A stretch of 64,000 nucleotides of DNA, taken from contig JAQGOL010000024.1 in the NCBI GenBank assembly GCA_028293625.1, positions 306,690 through 370,689 of the forward strand, in the 5' to 3' direction. A program made the position numbers and the translations under genes. Shown here piece by piece: positions 8,725 to 18,336 of the stretch. The stretch comes from Chthoniobacteraceae bacterium (GTDB taxonomy: Bacteria > Verrucomicrobiota > Verrucomicrobiia > Chthoniobacterales > Chthoniobacteraceae). Below the pieces are notes generated by a model. It had not been told where the DNA came from. It was given only the letters and a program-made list of their open reading frames with translations, and ran no database searches. Position 1 is the stretch's first letter. Each line of letters starts with the position of its first letter.

Positions 8725-10910
8725 ATGACTTGGTGATAGACCCGATCGTGCCGGTTGGCGTAGTGATCGCCCTCGGCATTGGGCTCGCATTGCTGACCGT
8801 GGTGGTTTACTGGCGCGTTGGTTCCTCCATTGATACCCGCCGCAATCTGGTCCTCCTGATCCTGCGCCTGCTCGGGGTGACCCTTCTTTTGATCCTCCTG
8901 CTTCAACCTTCGCGAGCGGAGCGCGTTCCGCCGCCGGTCACCAATCGCGTGACGCTGATTGGGGTCGATAATTCCCAGAGCATGGCGCAAAGCGATGTGG
9001 AGCAGGGGACTCGCGCCCAAGCCGCCCGCAGCATCCTGGCCGAAGCGGCCGTTGTGACGGCGAGCGGCGAGCCCGTCAATTCGCAGTTGCGACTTTTTAA
9101 ATTCAGCGAAACGGCCTCCCAGGTGCTCAATACAGCGCAGTTGGACACCAGCGGAGGGTCAACGCGGATTCATACTTCCATCACCAATATTCTGGCGTCG
9201 TTGCGTGGAAACGAAGGGGCGCGGGCGCTCATTCTCCTGAGTGACGGGCATGATTTCGAACTGGTGAACGCCGCCAAGACCGGATTCAACGCGCGTGCGC
9301 GCCAGACACCGATTTACGCCGTGGCGCTCGGCAAACAAGGTAAAGTGCGCGACGTCTCGGCGCGGATCGCCAGTTATCAGCCATATTGTTACGTGAAGCA
9401 GAAAGCACGGATCAGCTCCGTGCTTCGCCTGATTGGGTGCGAACTGGAAACGGTGACCGTGCGGTTGCTGCGGGAGGGAACGGTGGTTCAAACCCAGCAG
9501 GTGCGGACCGGGGAAGGCCCTGAAGTGGCGGTTAATTTCGATGTGACGGAGCTGGCCGTGGGCCAGTACGAATACGAGGTGCAGGCGGTTCCCTTGGAAG
9601 GTGAAATTGATCGCGAAAACAATCATGCCCTGACGTTTCTCAACGTCATTGATCAGCAGATCCAGGTGCTCTTTCTTGAGGGCGCGCCTTTTTGGGATAC
9701 GACGTTTTTCCAACGCTCACTCATGCGCAACGACAAAATGAACGTCGATTCGATCGTTCAATATGCCCAAGGCAAGGCGCGCATCGTGCGCAAACGCGCG
9801 GGGGAAAAGGAAATGAAAATCCCAGCCACCCCGGAGGAATGGCGGCGTTACGACGTAATCGTGCTGGGACGCTCGGTCGACAAGTTGCTCGGAGTGGAAG
9901 GACTCCATCAGTTGGAGGATTATGTGCAGAACCACGCCGGCACGGTAATCTTCAGCCGGGGCCGTGCATTTGAAGGTGATCTGGCCAAAAACGATCTCGA
10001 ACCGGTGGTTTGGGGTGATGCGGTGACAGAACATGTGCGTTTGAAGCCCTCGCGCGAAGGACTCTCCGTGGCGCCGTTCCGGCTTCTCTCTGAGCAGGGG
10101 ACGGCAATGGAGAGCGCTCCGGAATTGATCGCGGCGCGCGCCATCGCCGAACGCAAACCGCTCGCTGCCACGCTTGCAACGGCGGAAGGGGCCGCCGGCG
10201 GCGAGCCGGTTGCCGCCATGATCCAGCGCCGCTTTGGCGAAGGCCAAGTCCTTAGTGTCAGTGTCGATGGACTTTGGCGCTGGGCGTTTAATGCCAGGAT
10301 TGAAGGAAATAATACGCTCTTTGACCGGTTTTGGGATCAGATGATTCTCTGGCTGATGGCAGGACGCGATTTTTTGCCTGCCCAGCAGTTTGCCTTGCGT
10401 GCCAGTTCCGCCAACATCCCGCTCGGTGAAAAAATCGCATTCCGTGCAGTCATCCGCGATTCGGTCGGCAAGATTGCCAATTTGCCGCTGACCGTTTCCC
10501 ATGACGGCGGTGAAGTCGGACGCACCACGCTTGCCGGCGCCGACCCCAATTCGCCCGATAAACTCGTGGGCGAATTTCTTCCCGCCAAGCCGGGCCGTTA
10601 CGAGGCGGCGGCGCAGTTTCCCGACGGTTCAAAACAGAAGGTGCGCTTTATTGTGTTTGATGAAAACCTCGAGCAAACAGAGGTCGCAACCGACTCAACC
10701 TATTTGCGGCGGCTGTGCGAAAGCAGCGGCGGCCGCTTGTTGGAGCCGTCTGAGTTGGGGCGCCTCATTAAAGAATTGGGAGAGGAGTCGGTGGAGGCAA
10801 CACCGCAGACCCGGCTGGTTTCAGTATGGGACGCGCCCTCGGTTTTCTGGCTGATCGGACTCTTTTTCGGCGCTGACTGGTTTCTGCGCCGCCGCTGGGG
10901 ACTCTGCTGA
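8721..10910 (+). CDS. Second membrane vWA protein with amidotransferase-like domain
   Basis: 729 residues starting in a 4-bp overlap with the previous gene. Two N-terminal membrane helices (about 10-30 and 42-60) precede a vWA domain with the DxSxS-type site DNSQSM near residue 85. The middle (about 310-500) has the layout of the class I glutamine-amidotransferase-like fold seen in many large vWA membrane proteins of Planctomycetes and Verrucomicrobia, without an evident catalytic Cys-His pair. A membrane helix and basic residues close the protein (about 705-729). It is a paralogous partner of the preceding BatA-like protein. Envelope localisation is inferred from the helices. Confidence 0.82.
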   Translation: MNDLVIDPIVPVGVVIALGIGLALLTVVVYWRVGSSIDTRRNLVLLILRLLGVTLLLILLLQPSRAERVPPPVTNRVTLIGVDNSQSMAQSDVEQGTRAQAARSILAEAAVVTASGEPVNSQLRLFKFSETASQVLNTAQLDTSGGSTRIHTSITNILASLRGNEGARALILLSDGHDFELVNAAKTGFNARARQTPIYAVALGKQGKVRDVSARIASYQPYCYVKQKARISSVLRLIGCELETVTVRLLREGTVVQTQQVRTGEGPEVAVNFDVTELAVGQYEYEVQAVPLEGEIDRENNHALTFLNVIDQQIQVLFLEGAPFWDTTFFQRSLMRNDKMNVDSIVQYAQGKARIVRKRAGEKEMKIPATPEEWRRYDVIVLGRSVDKLLGVEGLHQLEDYVQNHAGTVIFSRGRAFEGDLAKNDLEPVVWGDAVTEHVRLKPSREGLSVAPFRLLSEQGTAMESAPELIAARAIAERKPLAATLATAEGAAGGEPVAAMIQRRFGEGQVLSVSVDGLWRWAFNARIEGNNTLFDRFWDQMILWLMAGRDFLPAQQFALRASSANIPLGEKIAFRAVIRDSVGKIANLPLTVSHDGGEVGRTTLAGADPNSPDKLVGEFLPAKPGRYEAAAQFPDGSKQKVRFIVFDENLEQTEVATDSTYLRRLCESSGGRLLEPSELGRLIKELGEESVEATPQTRLVSVWDAPSVFWLIGLFFGADWFLRRRWGLC

Positions 10911-10984
10911 TGAATGCGCTGACTTTCGATACAATCAGTGTCCCGGATCACGAGCCCGGCGGGATGGCTAACCGATGAATTGTT

Positions 10985-13903
10985 ATGAGCACGCTTCTTT
11001 CCGAACCTCGGCCCAGCGAAGCTAAACGGCTCTCGCCTCTTCGCTCGCAACTCGTGGCGGCGAATCGGGTTTTTCAAATTGAGAAAGCGGCCCTTTGGCT
11101 GCTGCGCGCCTCTCCGTGGGTTTGTGGAATGGTTCTGGCTGGTTTCGTGGCCGATGTAGCCCTTCATCTTGGGAGTGCCGTTCGGGTTTGGCTCGATCTG
11201 CTTTTTTTTCTCACGGTTGCCGGAGTCCTTGCCTGGAGCGCGATTGTGGCATGGTTTCGATCGGGCGGTTTTGAGCTGACGGCGCGATTGCTTGAAAGCC
11301 GCAGCCCGGCGCTTGGTTCAAAGCTGATCAATGTGCTACAGCTTCAGGCGCAGACCGAGGACCTTCGTTTGGCTCCATTAACACGGGATCTGGCACGATT
11401 GGCTGTGGAACGGTATGTGGAAGAGTTGGGCGGTGAAGATTTTGTCGCGCTTGCCCGAACCGACCGCGTTCAAAAAGAAGCGAAAAGGACGGTTATCAAG
11501 GTGCTCGGGTTTGCTGCTTTGTTTGCCATCGGATTCGAGATCACAAACACCGAGATCTTGCGGTATGGCGATCCCTTTGGAGATCATCCGCCTTACTCGT
11601 TTACGCGTCTGGAAATCAGCGAGCCGTCAAGGGACGGCACACAGGTCGTTTACGGGCAATCACTCACCATCAGCGCCATGGCGAGCGGGCATCGGCCGGG
11701 TGAGCTTTTTCTGACGTGGCATCCGGCGGGCGATCCGGCGCACGGAGTGACTTTGCCGATGTTCGATAAAGGGGAGCGTGGTTTTTCGCAGCAGATCGAG
11801 GGAATCAAGAGCGACATCATTGTTTTTGCGCACACGAAGAACCGCCATAGCCTAAGCAGGCAGCGGCGGGTTTCCGTCATCCTCACTCCAAAGCTTGAGA
11901 AGGCGTTTGTGAGGGTGACGCCGCCCGCCTACACCGGGCTGGCCCCGGACGAAAAGCCGTTGCAGATGAAGAGTCTCAAAGCGCTGGCCGGCAGCCGTCT
12001 GGAGTTCCGGCTGCAATCGAATCGGCCATTGAAGCAAGGTCTGATCGAGGTCATCAAATCGCCCGAACAAATTCAAACCGCGCAGATGAATCCAAGCGGC
12101 GAGAATGAGGTGAGTGGTTTAATTGAAGTACTCGATTCCGCGCGCTTGCGTTTCTCGCTGATTGATCTCGACGGACATGCTTCCCAGGAAACGTGGGAGT
12201 TGACCCTGACCGTCACGCACGATTTGCCGCCCGAGGTTCAGATTACCAATCCCCCCGGCGACAGTTTTGTGGCGATGGATTTCAAGATCGATGCCATCAT
12301 CGAGGCGAACGACGATTACGGAGTTAAAACCGTCCGGATTTTCCAGGCGCGCAACGAAAAGTGGGCCGACCCGCAAGTAATCGATTATCCAAAGCCGCCG
12401 TTGCATACGCGCGAAAGCCTCGTGTTTGATCTCGCGAAAATGGAGCTGGTTTCCGGCGATACAATCTCCTTTTTTGCCGAGGCGATCGATAACGCGCCCG
12501 AGCCGCATGTCGCCCGGAGCCGGACCGTGACCTTAACGGTGATCACACCGGAGGAATATAACGCGTTTTTGCGGGAACGAATGGATATGGAAGATATCCA
12601 GGCCAAATACACCGATCTGATCAAGCAACTCCGGGAACTGGCCCAGGAGCAAAAAAAGCTGGGCGAACAAAGCGCTGCCGTTCGGCAGCAGCTTGAAAAT
12701 GCAAAGGACGACAGCGCGCGTACCGCTCTTCAGAAGAAGCTCGATGGGTTGATTGCAAAACAGAACGAACTCAATCAGCAGCTTAACAAGCTTGCGGATA
12801 CGATGGAGAATTTCGTCCGCGAAAAGCCGGTCTACGACATTGAAGCGGAGTTGCAACAAACCTTGCAGGAGCAGGCGCGGAACATTCGTGAATCGACAGC
12901 CGCCAATGAGGAGGATTCCAAACAAATCGCCCAGCGCAGCTCACCACCGCAAGGAAGCCGCCAGCTTGATGAAAAAATGTTGAGCGATTTCAAAGCCGCC
13001 TCGGATGCGCAGCTTAAACAACTGGGTGAAACGGCCGAGGAAACCCAAAAAGAAATCGTCGAGCCGCTCGAGGATATGAGCCTCATGCAGGAGATCATGA
13101 AGGATCTCAATCAGTTTAAGGAACTTTACGAAGCGCAGAGCCAGCTCGCGCAACAGGCCAAGGCTTACGATCGCGCCACGCCGCTTAGCCGCGAAGATCA
13201 GCTTGCGCTCAAGGACCTTGCCGGTTTGCAAAAGGAGATCGGCGAACAACTCGACGCGGTTGAACAAAAGCTCTGGGAAGACGGAAAGGCCGCCATGGAA
13301 AAGTTTCCAAAAGCGGGCCAGAGCGCCCAGGAGATTGCTCAACACGTCGGGGATGCCCGACTTCAAACTTATGCCCGAAACGCAACCGATGCCATGCTCG
13401 CCGGGCAAGGGGATAAGGGCTCACAATTGAGCGCGCTGTTACGGGATGAAATGGCGAAGCTTTTTTCCGAGTGCAAAGGCAAAGAAGGCTCCATGTCCGA
13501 CGAACTCGATCAGGCAATGAGCCTCAATCGCGGTCTGAACACCGGCAACAGTTTCCAGCAGATGATGCAGTGCAAAAAATTCGGGAACGGCAATAAACCG
13601 GGTTCCGGCAAAGGCTCCGGACCCGCGGGCACGGGATCAAACGGTTTCGCGGTCAAGACTGGACCGAACGCCAATGTGCTCGGAAATGAAGCGGCGGTTT
13701 CCCACGATTCGACCCGGCCGGGAGCGCAGGGGCGCAATCAGGCCCGGCCTGCCAAAGCGCCGCCGGAGGTCTCCGGCGACAAACCCGATGCGGCTAGGAA
13801 TCTCAACCCGGTCAACCGGGAATCGGACGCGGTCCAGAGGGAAAGCTGGATCGAGCAATATAGCGATGTGGTAGAGAGGTATTTCAAAGCGATAACAAAA
13901 TGA
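10985..13903 (+). CDS. Large DUF4175-like membrane/coiled-coil protein
   Basis: 972 residues. Two membrane helices lie near 44-62 and 68-88 and a third near 172-190. A beta-rich periplasmic region (about 210-520) follows, then a long Gln/Glu/Lys-rich stretch (about 540-830) with the heptad look of a coiled coil. The C-terminal region is low-complexity (Gly/Ser/Asn/Pro) and ends in a short conserved-looking tail. This arrangement matches DUF4175-type proteins found beside MoxR/vWA genes in Planctomycetes and Verrucomicrobia. It begins 74 bp after the preceding stop and overlaps the next gene by 4 bp. A scaffold role in an envelope complex is inferred from the architecture only. Confidence 0.78.
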   Translation: MSTLLSEPRPSEAKRLSPLRSQLVAANRVFQIEKAALWLLRASPWVCGMVLAGFVADVALHLGSAVRVWLDLLFFLTVAGVLAWSAIVAWFRSGGFELTARLLESRSPALGSKLINVLQLQAQTEDLRLAPLTRDLARLAVERYVEELGGEDFVALARTDRVQKEAKRTVIKVLGFAALFAIGFEITNTEILRYGDPFGDHPPYSFTRLEISEPSRDGTQVVYGQSLTISAMASGHRPGELFLTWHPAGDPAHGVTLPMFDKGERGFSQQIEGIKSDIIVFAHTKNRHSLSRQRRVSVILTPKLEKAFVRVTPPAYTGLAPDEKPLQMKSLKALAGSRLEFRLQSNRPLKQGLIEVIKSPEQIQTAQMNPSGENEVSGLIEVLDSARLRFSLIDLDGHASQETWELTLTVTHDLPPEVQITNPPGDSFVAMDFKIDAIIEANDDYGVKTVRIFQARNEKWADPQVIDYPKPPLHTRESLVFDLAKMELVSGDTISFFAEAIDNAPEPHVARSRTVTLTVITPEEYNAFLRERMDMEDIQAKYTDLIKQLRELAQEQKKLGEQSAAVRQQLENAKDDSARTALQKKLDGLIAKQNELNQQLNKLADTMENFVREKPVYDIEAELQQTLQEQARNIRESTAANEEDSKQIAQRSSPPQGSRQLDEKMLSDFKAASDAQLKQLGETAEETQKEIVEPLEDMSLMQEIMKDLNQFKELYEAQSQLAQQAKAYDRATPLSREDQLALKDLAGLQKEIGEQLDAVEQKLWEDGKAAMEKFPKAGQSAQEIAQHVGDARLQTYARNATDAMLAGQGDKGSQLSALLRDEMAKLFSECKGKEGSMSDELDQAMSLNRGLNTGNSFQQMMQCKKFGNGNKPGSGKGSGPAGTGSNGFAVKTGPNANVLGNEAAVSHDSTRPGAQGRNQARPAKAPPEVSGDKPDAARNLNPVNRESDAVQRESWIEQYSDVVERYFKAITK

Positions 13904-14634
13904 GAGCTTACATTTCTAAACTGGTGATCAGCGCAGCACTCGTTTTTCAATTACCAGCGCTGCACGGCGCAGGAGCGGGAGCGTCGCCTGAGCGCAAGCA
14001 GAAGGAGCTCGAAGCGGCCGTTGTCGCGGCTGCGGCGGCGCCCAATGCGGATCTTACCAAGCTCCAATGCGGCAACCTCGTTTACGCCGGAAACAAGAGT
14101 TCAATTTGTTTTGCCGACAAATTTCTCGGCGAAGTCGCGCATACAACCAATCTTAATGTGGGACTGAATTTCACCCCGGTGAAGCTCGATTCGGATGACG
14201 TTTTTAACTTTCCGTTCTGTGTCTGGTCAGGAGAAGATACCTTCACCCTTGCCAAAAAGGATCGCGATAATCTGCGTAAATATTTGCTGAACGGCGGGTT
14301 CATTCTCTCAAGCCCCGGTTGTTCGGATCCAAAATGGGACGCGGCTTTGCGCAAGGAGCTCAAGCTCATTTTCCCTGAATACAACCTGGTGAAAATTCCG
14401 ATGTCGCATCCGATTTTTTCGGTTGTAAATCCGATCTCGCAGCTCACCGACAAACAGGGCAAGACCGCTTTTATTGAGGGACTTGAAATCAATGGCCGCT
14501 TGGTAATGGTTTATTCCAAGGATGGCTTGAACGACGTTTCCAACGCGAAAGGTTGCTGCTGTTGCGGTGGCAATATGATCATGGAATCGATTCTGGTGAA
14601 CGTGAACGTGTTCACCTATTCCTTGCTTTATTAA
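13900..14634 (+). CDS. DUF4159 secreted protein
   Basis: 244 residues with an N-terminal signal peptide (about 1-25, ending near LHGAGA). The core contains features of DUF4159: a FPFCVWSGEDTF segment near 105, then LRKYLLNGGFILSS near 128, where a Gly-rich turn ends a hydrophobic strand, as in amidotransferase-like folds. A run of four Cys (GCCCCGG) sits near 217 and could bind metal or form disulphides. The start overlaps the previous gene (ATGA) and the TAA stop shares one base with the next start. The family usually lies in MoxR/vWA gene strings, as here. Its biochemical role is unknown. Confidence 0.82.
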   Translation: MRAYISKLVISAALVFQLPALHGAGAGASPERKQKELEAAVVAAAAAPNADLTKLQCGNLVYAGNKSSICFADKFLGEVAHTTNLNVGLNFTPVKLDSDDVFNFPFCVWSGEDTFTLAKKDRDNLRKYLLNGGFILSSPGCSDPKWDAALRKELKLIFPEYNLVKIPMSHPIFSVVNPISQLTDKQGKTAFIEGLEINGRLVMVYSKDGLNDVSNAKGCCCCGGNMIMESILVNVNVFTYSLLY

Positions 14635-15992
14635 TGAAGCGCTGGCTGGCCGCAATCCTGGCCGTTGCTCTATTTGCCACGGCGTTTGTTTTTTTTAAGC
14701 CGTCACCAGCGCGTGAACCGTGGCCTTTCACGCTCTACTTCACCTGCGATATCCGAGGGCGTCTTGTGCCATGTGGTTGTTTTACCGGACAAATGGGCGG
14801 TTTAACTCGCGTGGCCACCCTGATCGGCCTCGGCCAATCGCCGCAATGTCTCAAGGTCGATATCGGCGACGCGCTCGGCGGGACCGAGGATTTTGAACAA
14901 ATCGAGCATCGCTACATTCTCGATGCGTTCGCAAAACTTGGTTACGACGCGGTCAATCTTGGCCATCGCGAGGCGGCACTTTCCGCGGCTCAATTGCGCG
15001 AGATCAAGGCAAAGGCGCCGGTCCCGATCCTTGCCGCCAATCTGCTTGATAAAACCAATGGCCGCCCCATTTTTGACACCCATCGCATCGTTACCCGCGG
15101 TCGCTGGAAGGTAGCGCTTGTGGGGGTGATGGATTCGCACCTTGCAGCAGATTCGCTTGGCGAGGGATTGGTTCTCGAGCCGGTCGAATCGACGCTGGGA
15201 CGGCTGCTTCCCGCATTGAAAAAAGAAGCCGATTTTATCGTGCTGCTGGCTTTTGCCAATGAAGCGGCACTGAAAAGCCTGGCACGCGATTTTTATGAGC
15301 TCGACGTCGTTCTCGGTGGAAACGTCAGCCAGCCTGCCCAGCAATTGATCCGTGAAAACCGGAGCCTGATCCTTTATACAACCAACCAGTCGCGCGCGGT
15401 TGGACGCTTGGATCTGACTCTTGAACCGCCTTCGAAAATGACGGCGCAAAGCGGCGAGGTAATGCTTGTGCACGATAAAGTGCCTGAAGTGGATGCCATT
15501 CGGGCGCTGGCAACCGCTTATCGGGCCGAAATCCGTCATGCCAGGCTTGCCATCGATAATCCCGAGTCGTTGCAGGCGGGCATGATTCCCGGTGTGAAAA
15601 ACGCCGCTTCATTTGTGGGAAGTGAGAGATGCGTGAGTTGCCATGCGAACGCGGCCAAGGTGTGGGCGGGATCGCGCCATTCCCATGCATTTGCTCCATT
15701 GGTGAACAACCATGCCGACGCGGATCCCAACTGCATCGGTTGTCATGCCATTGGATTTGGCACCGCAAGCGGATACCGGCGCGAAATGGAAGGCGCAAAG
15801 CTTGTCCATGTCGGATGCGAGAGCTGCCATGGACCAGGAAGCCAGCATGTCGAGCAGCGCGGAGCAGGCGTTGAAACCGCTGGCAGATTGCGCACGGTTG
15901 GAGCGGGTGATTGTCAAAAGTGTCATCATGGCGAATTCAGCCGTCCGTTTGTGTGGGACGAATTCTGGCCGGCAATTCGGCACGGCAAATAA
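14634..15992 (+). CDS. Phosphoesterase-like domain fused to tetrahaem cytochrome c domain
   Basis: 452 residues from the ATG that shares a base with the upstream stop; a longer in-frame start at 14553 would lie inside the DUF4159 gene. A signal anchor (about 4-22) is followed by a domain resembling the 5'-nucleotidase/UshA metallophosphoesterase family (TCDIRGRLVPCGC near 31, VNLGHREA near 108, VLGGN near 226). The usual DxH metal motif reads DIR, so phosphatase activity is doubtful. The C-terminal third has four CxxCH haem sites, near residues 333, 367, 396 and 427, resembling cytochrome c554-type domains. It would be exported, haem-loaded and anchored at the periplasmic face. Terminal gene of the MoxR train; a redox role there is unexplained. 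Confidence 0.83.
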   Translation: MKRWLAAILAVALFATAFVFFKPSPAREPWPFTLYFTCDIRGRLVPCGCFTGQMGGLTRVATLIGLGQSPQCLKVDIGDALGGTEDFEQIEHRYILDAFAKLGYDAVNLGHREAALSAAQLREIKAKAPVPILAANLLDKTNGRPIFDTHRIVTRGRWKVALVGVMDSHLAADSLGEGLVLEPVESTLGRLLPALKKEADFIVLLAFANEAALKSLARDFYELDVVLGGNVSQPAQQLIRENRSLILYTTNQSRAVGRLDLTLEPPSKMTAQSGEVMLVHDKVPEVDAIRALATAYRAEIRHARLAIDNPESLQAGMIPGVKNAASFVGSERCVSCHANAAKVWAGSRHSHAFAPLVNNHADADPNCIGCHAIGFGTASGYRREMEGAKLVHVGCESCHGPGSQHVEQRGAGVETAGRLRTVGAGDCQKCHHGEFSRPFVWDEFWPAIRHGK

Positions 15993-16090
15993 ATTCTGAG
16001 AGCCGGGTCGCACATTTTCTGCTAAATCGAGTTGCTCTGTTAACCCTCCCGTTTTTTTCCATACGGGATTATACGTTAAGGAATACCATT

Positions 16091-18319
16091 ATGTGCCCCC
16101 CGTTTATACCATCTTGTTCACATGCCATTTGGCGGCGTATATCGTCCCTTATCGCACTGGCGCTTTTTCTTCTTTTAACCGCCGCCGGCCATGCCGTTCC
16201 AGGGCCGCTCCTTGATCCAAGTCCCGATTTGACTCCGGTTTTCAAGTTCACCCAGAACTATAACGAGACTGCGGACGTCGATATATTTGATCCGCCTTTC
16301 CATATCGCCAACCCTCACGGCACCACCTCCATTACAATCTCCGGTTCGATGGCTGGCATTCAGCCATCCACATTCACCAGTGAGACAACGATCGGGTTTG
16401 AACTCGGGGGCGTATTCTTCTCAGGCACACTGGGCGAGGGGGGATGGATCCCTGGAAAGAGCAGCGCGAGTTTCATTATCGAGGGGATTAGCGACGATGG
16501 TGATCTGATCACAGTTGGCACCGTGACTTGTAAGTGGGATGCGAAAAGTTTCTCCATCGCCGCAGTCGGCACGACCCCCGATGCGTTTCCGGTCCTGGAT
16601 GTCTTTTCCCCGTCGCCCGATGTGATTGAAGTAGATCCAGTCGATGAGACGAAGTTCACCGGATATAGCGTCGGCAGCGCCACATTCGCTGACGTGAGCG
16701 GTGAAAGACGGATTTATCTAAGTGGAAAAAATACAGCGACTCAGAAAAGTTTCGGCAGTGGGGATTCCAGGGAAGTAATCGATCTCAACGCTTTTAACGC
16801 GACCGGCGCAGCCAACTATGTTCCGCCGGCTCTTTCAATTACTTCGCCAAATCCAAATCTGAAGACCAATGAGTCAAGCGTCACGGTTCAGGTGCTAAGC
16901 AAGAGTGCTGAAGCAGTCGATGTGAAGGTCGGTGATGAGGATTACATATCAGCTGTTTTGGATGAACAGTTTTGGGAAGCGACGGTTGATTTGGCCGGTG
17001 GTTCAAATCGGATCACTGTGCGGGCAACCGACGGAGATGGATTACAATCAACCGCGACCGTGACAGTCAATTACTCGGTGCTCGGTGCGCTTACTGTCTC
17101 CGCTTCGGCCAATGGGACGGTTTCGCTTGCAGGCACCACACAGCAGGAGCTTGGAGCAACTTTAAAGATCAAAGCAACTCCTGCCGCCGGATACGTTTTT
17201 GCCGAATGGACCCGCATTGCCGGAGCCACAAAGGAAGTCATCTCCACCAAGGCCGATCTTAGTTATCTTCACGACACGGCCGACGCAGAGCTTAAGGCGC
17301 GTTTTGTGCAGAATCCATTTTTGCCAGTTGTCGGCCGGTATACTCTCTACACGACTTTTTTGACCGATTCGGATCCTTCTTCGATCGTGGTCATGGTAAC
17401 CAGGGCAGGGGCTTTTAGCGGCAAGCTTGTTACGGCTGGAAAAAGCTTTTCCATCAAAGGCCAGCTCGCTCCCGATGGCACCTTCACAGGGATCTCCGTG
17501 AAAGGGGGCCAGCATTACCAACTTGCGTTTGATTTGCCCAATGCACAATCGGGCCGGGTCAACGCCACTTTGACCAATGCGACAGGCGTTCCTACTTCCA
17601 CGTTGTCCGGCAACCGCGTCATCTTCAGCGCCGCCAATCCCGTCTCCGCGGAAGTAGCCGGCTTCTACAATGCGCTCCTGACCGATGCAGCTCCCGGTGT
17701 CGGCCGTCGCGGATATGCCACGTGGACTTTATCGAAAACCGGCGCGGTGCGGCTTGCCGGGATGCTGAACGATGGAAATAAATTCAGTGGCGGTGCGAAT
17801 GTGGACGGTTCATTGCAGTGGGTCTTCAATGCTTCCCTGACAAACAAGGGAAGGCTTTTCGGATCGGTTCACTCAACCCCGGGTCACCTCTTCTCAGCCA
17901 CCGCCCGCTGTCTTAGCCCCGGAACCGCGCTTACTCCGGAGAAGGCCGATTTTTTACTTTCATTCAATGGCGAAAAATTCACGCCGCCCGCTTTCGATAA
18001 GCGCATACTTCCCGTGTTTGATACAAGCGCGGGTAAGATTGCTTTTGTTGCGGCCTCGACGGTTGCCGGAACAACGAGCGGCCAGCTTGTCATTTCAGCC
18101 CAAAACAAAGTCAATGCCGTTCCGGTTGACGCGACTCATCCGGTCAGGTTCCTGAAGATCAATGCAAAGACAGGGCTCTTTACCGGCGCCTTCCTGCAGC
18201 CGGCCAGTGGGAAACCAATCGGTTTTGCGGGCGTATTTCTTTCCGAAAGCAAAGAAGGCGCCGGCCTCTTTTTCGGCCCCAACTTCAGCGGCCAGATCCG
18301 GCTTACTCCCGGCAACTAA
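16091..18319 (+). CDS. Large secreted protein with InlB-like repeat
   Basis: 742 residues from the ATG at 16091, which has AAGGA nine bases upstream and a classic signal peptide (hydrophobic 18-33, ending AAGHA). The same frame is open further upstream into the cytochrome gene, but that extension is not protein-like. The mature part is beta-rich: an N-terminal sandwich-like region, an Ig-like segment near 240-330, and a region near 330-395 (ANGTVSLAG, then GYVFAEW) that fits the divergent InlB B-repeat. The C-terminal 340 residues contain repeated strands of the GRYTLYTT / GFYNALLTD type, common in Verrucomicrobiota surface proteins. No sorting motif is seen at the C terminus. An extracellular adhesin-like role is an inference. 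Confidence 0.75.
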   Translation: MCPPFIPSCSHAIWRRISSLIALALFLLLTAAGHAVPGPLLDPSPDLTPVFKFTQNYNETADVDIFDPPFHIANPHGTTSITISGSMAGIQPSTFTSETTIGFELGGVFFSGTLGEGGWIPGKSSASFIIEGISDDGDLITVGTVTCKWDAKSFSIAAVGTTPDAFPVLDVFSPSPDVIEVDPVDETKFTGYSVGSATFADVSGERRIYLSGKNTATQKSFGSGDSREVIDLNAFNATGAANYVPPALSITSPNPNLKTNESSVTVQVLSKSAEAVDVKVGDEDYISAVLDEQFWEATVDLAGGSNRITVRATDGDGLQSTATVTVNYSVLGALTVSASANGTVSLAGTTQQELGATLKIKATPAAGYVFAEWTRIAGATKEVISTKADLSYLHDTADAELKARFVQNPFLPVVGRYTLYTTFLTDSDPSSIVVMVTRAGAFSGKLVTAGKSFSIKGQLAPDGTFTGISVKGGQHYQLAFDLPNAQSGRVNATLTNATGVPTSTLSGNRVIFSAANPVSAEVAGFYNALLTDAAPGVGRRGYATWTLSKTGAVRLAGMLNDGNKFSGGANVDGSLQWVFNASLTNKGRLFGSVHSTPGHLFSATARCLSPGTALTPEKADFLLSFNGEKFTPPAFDKRILPVFDTSAGKIAFVAASTVAGTTSGQLVISAQNKVNAVPVDATHPVRFLKINAKTGLFTGAFLQPASGKPIGFAGVFLSESKEGAGLFFGPNFSGQIRLTPGN

Positions 18320-18336
18320 TGTGCGCGGGCAATCGA

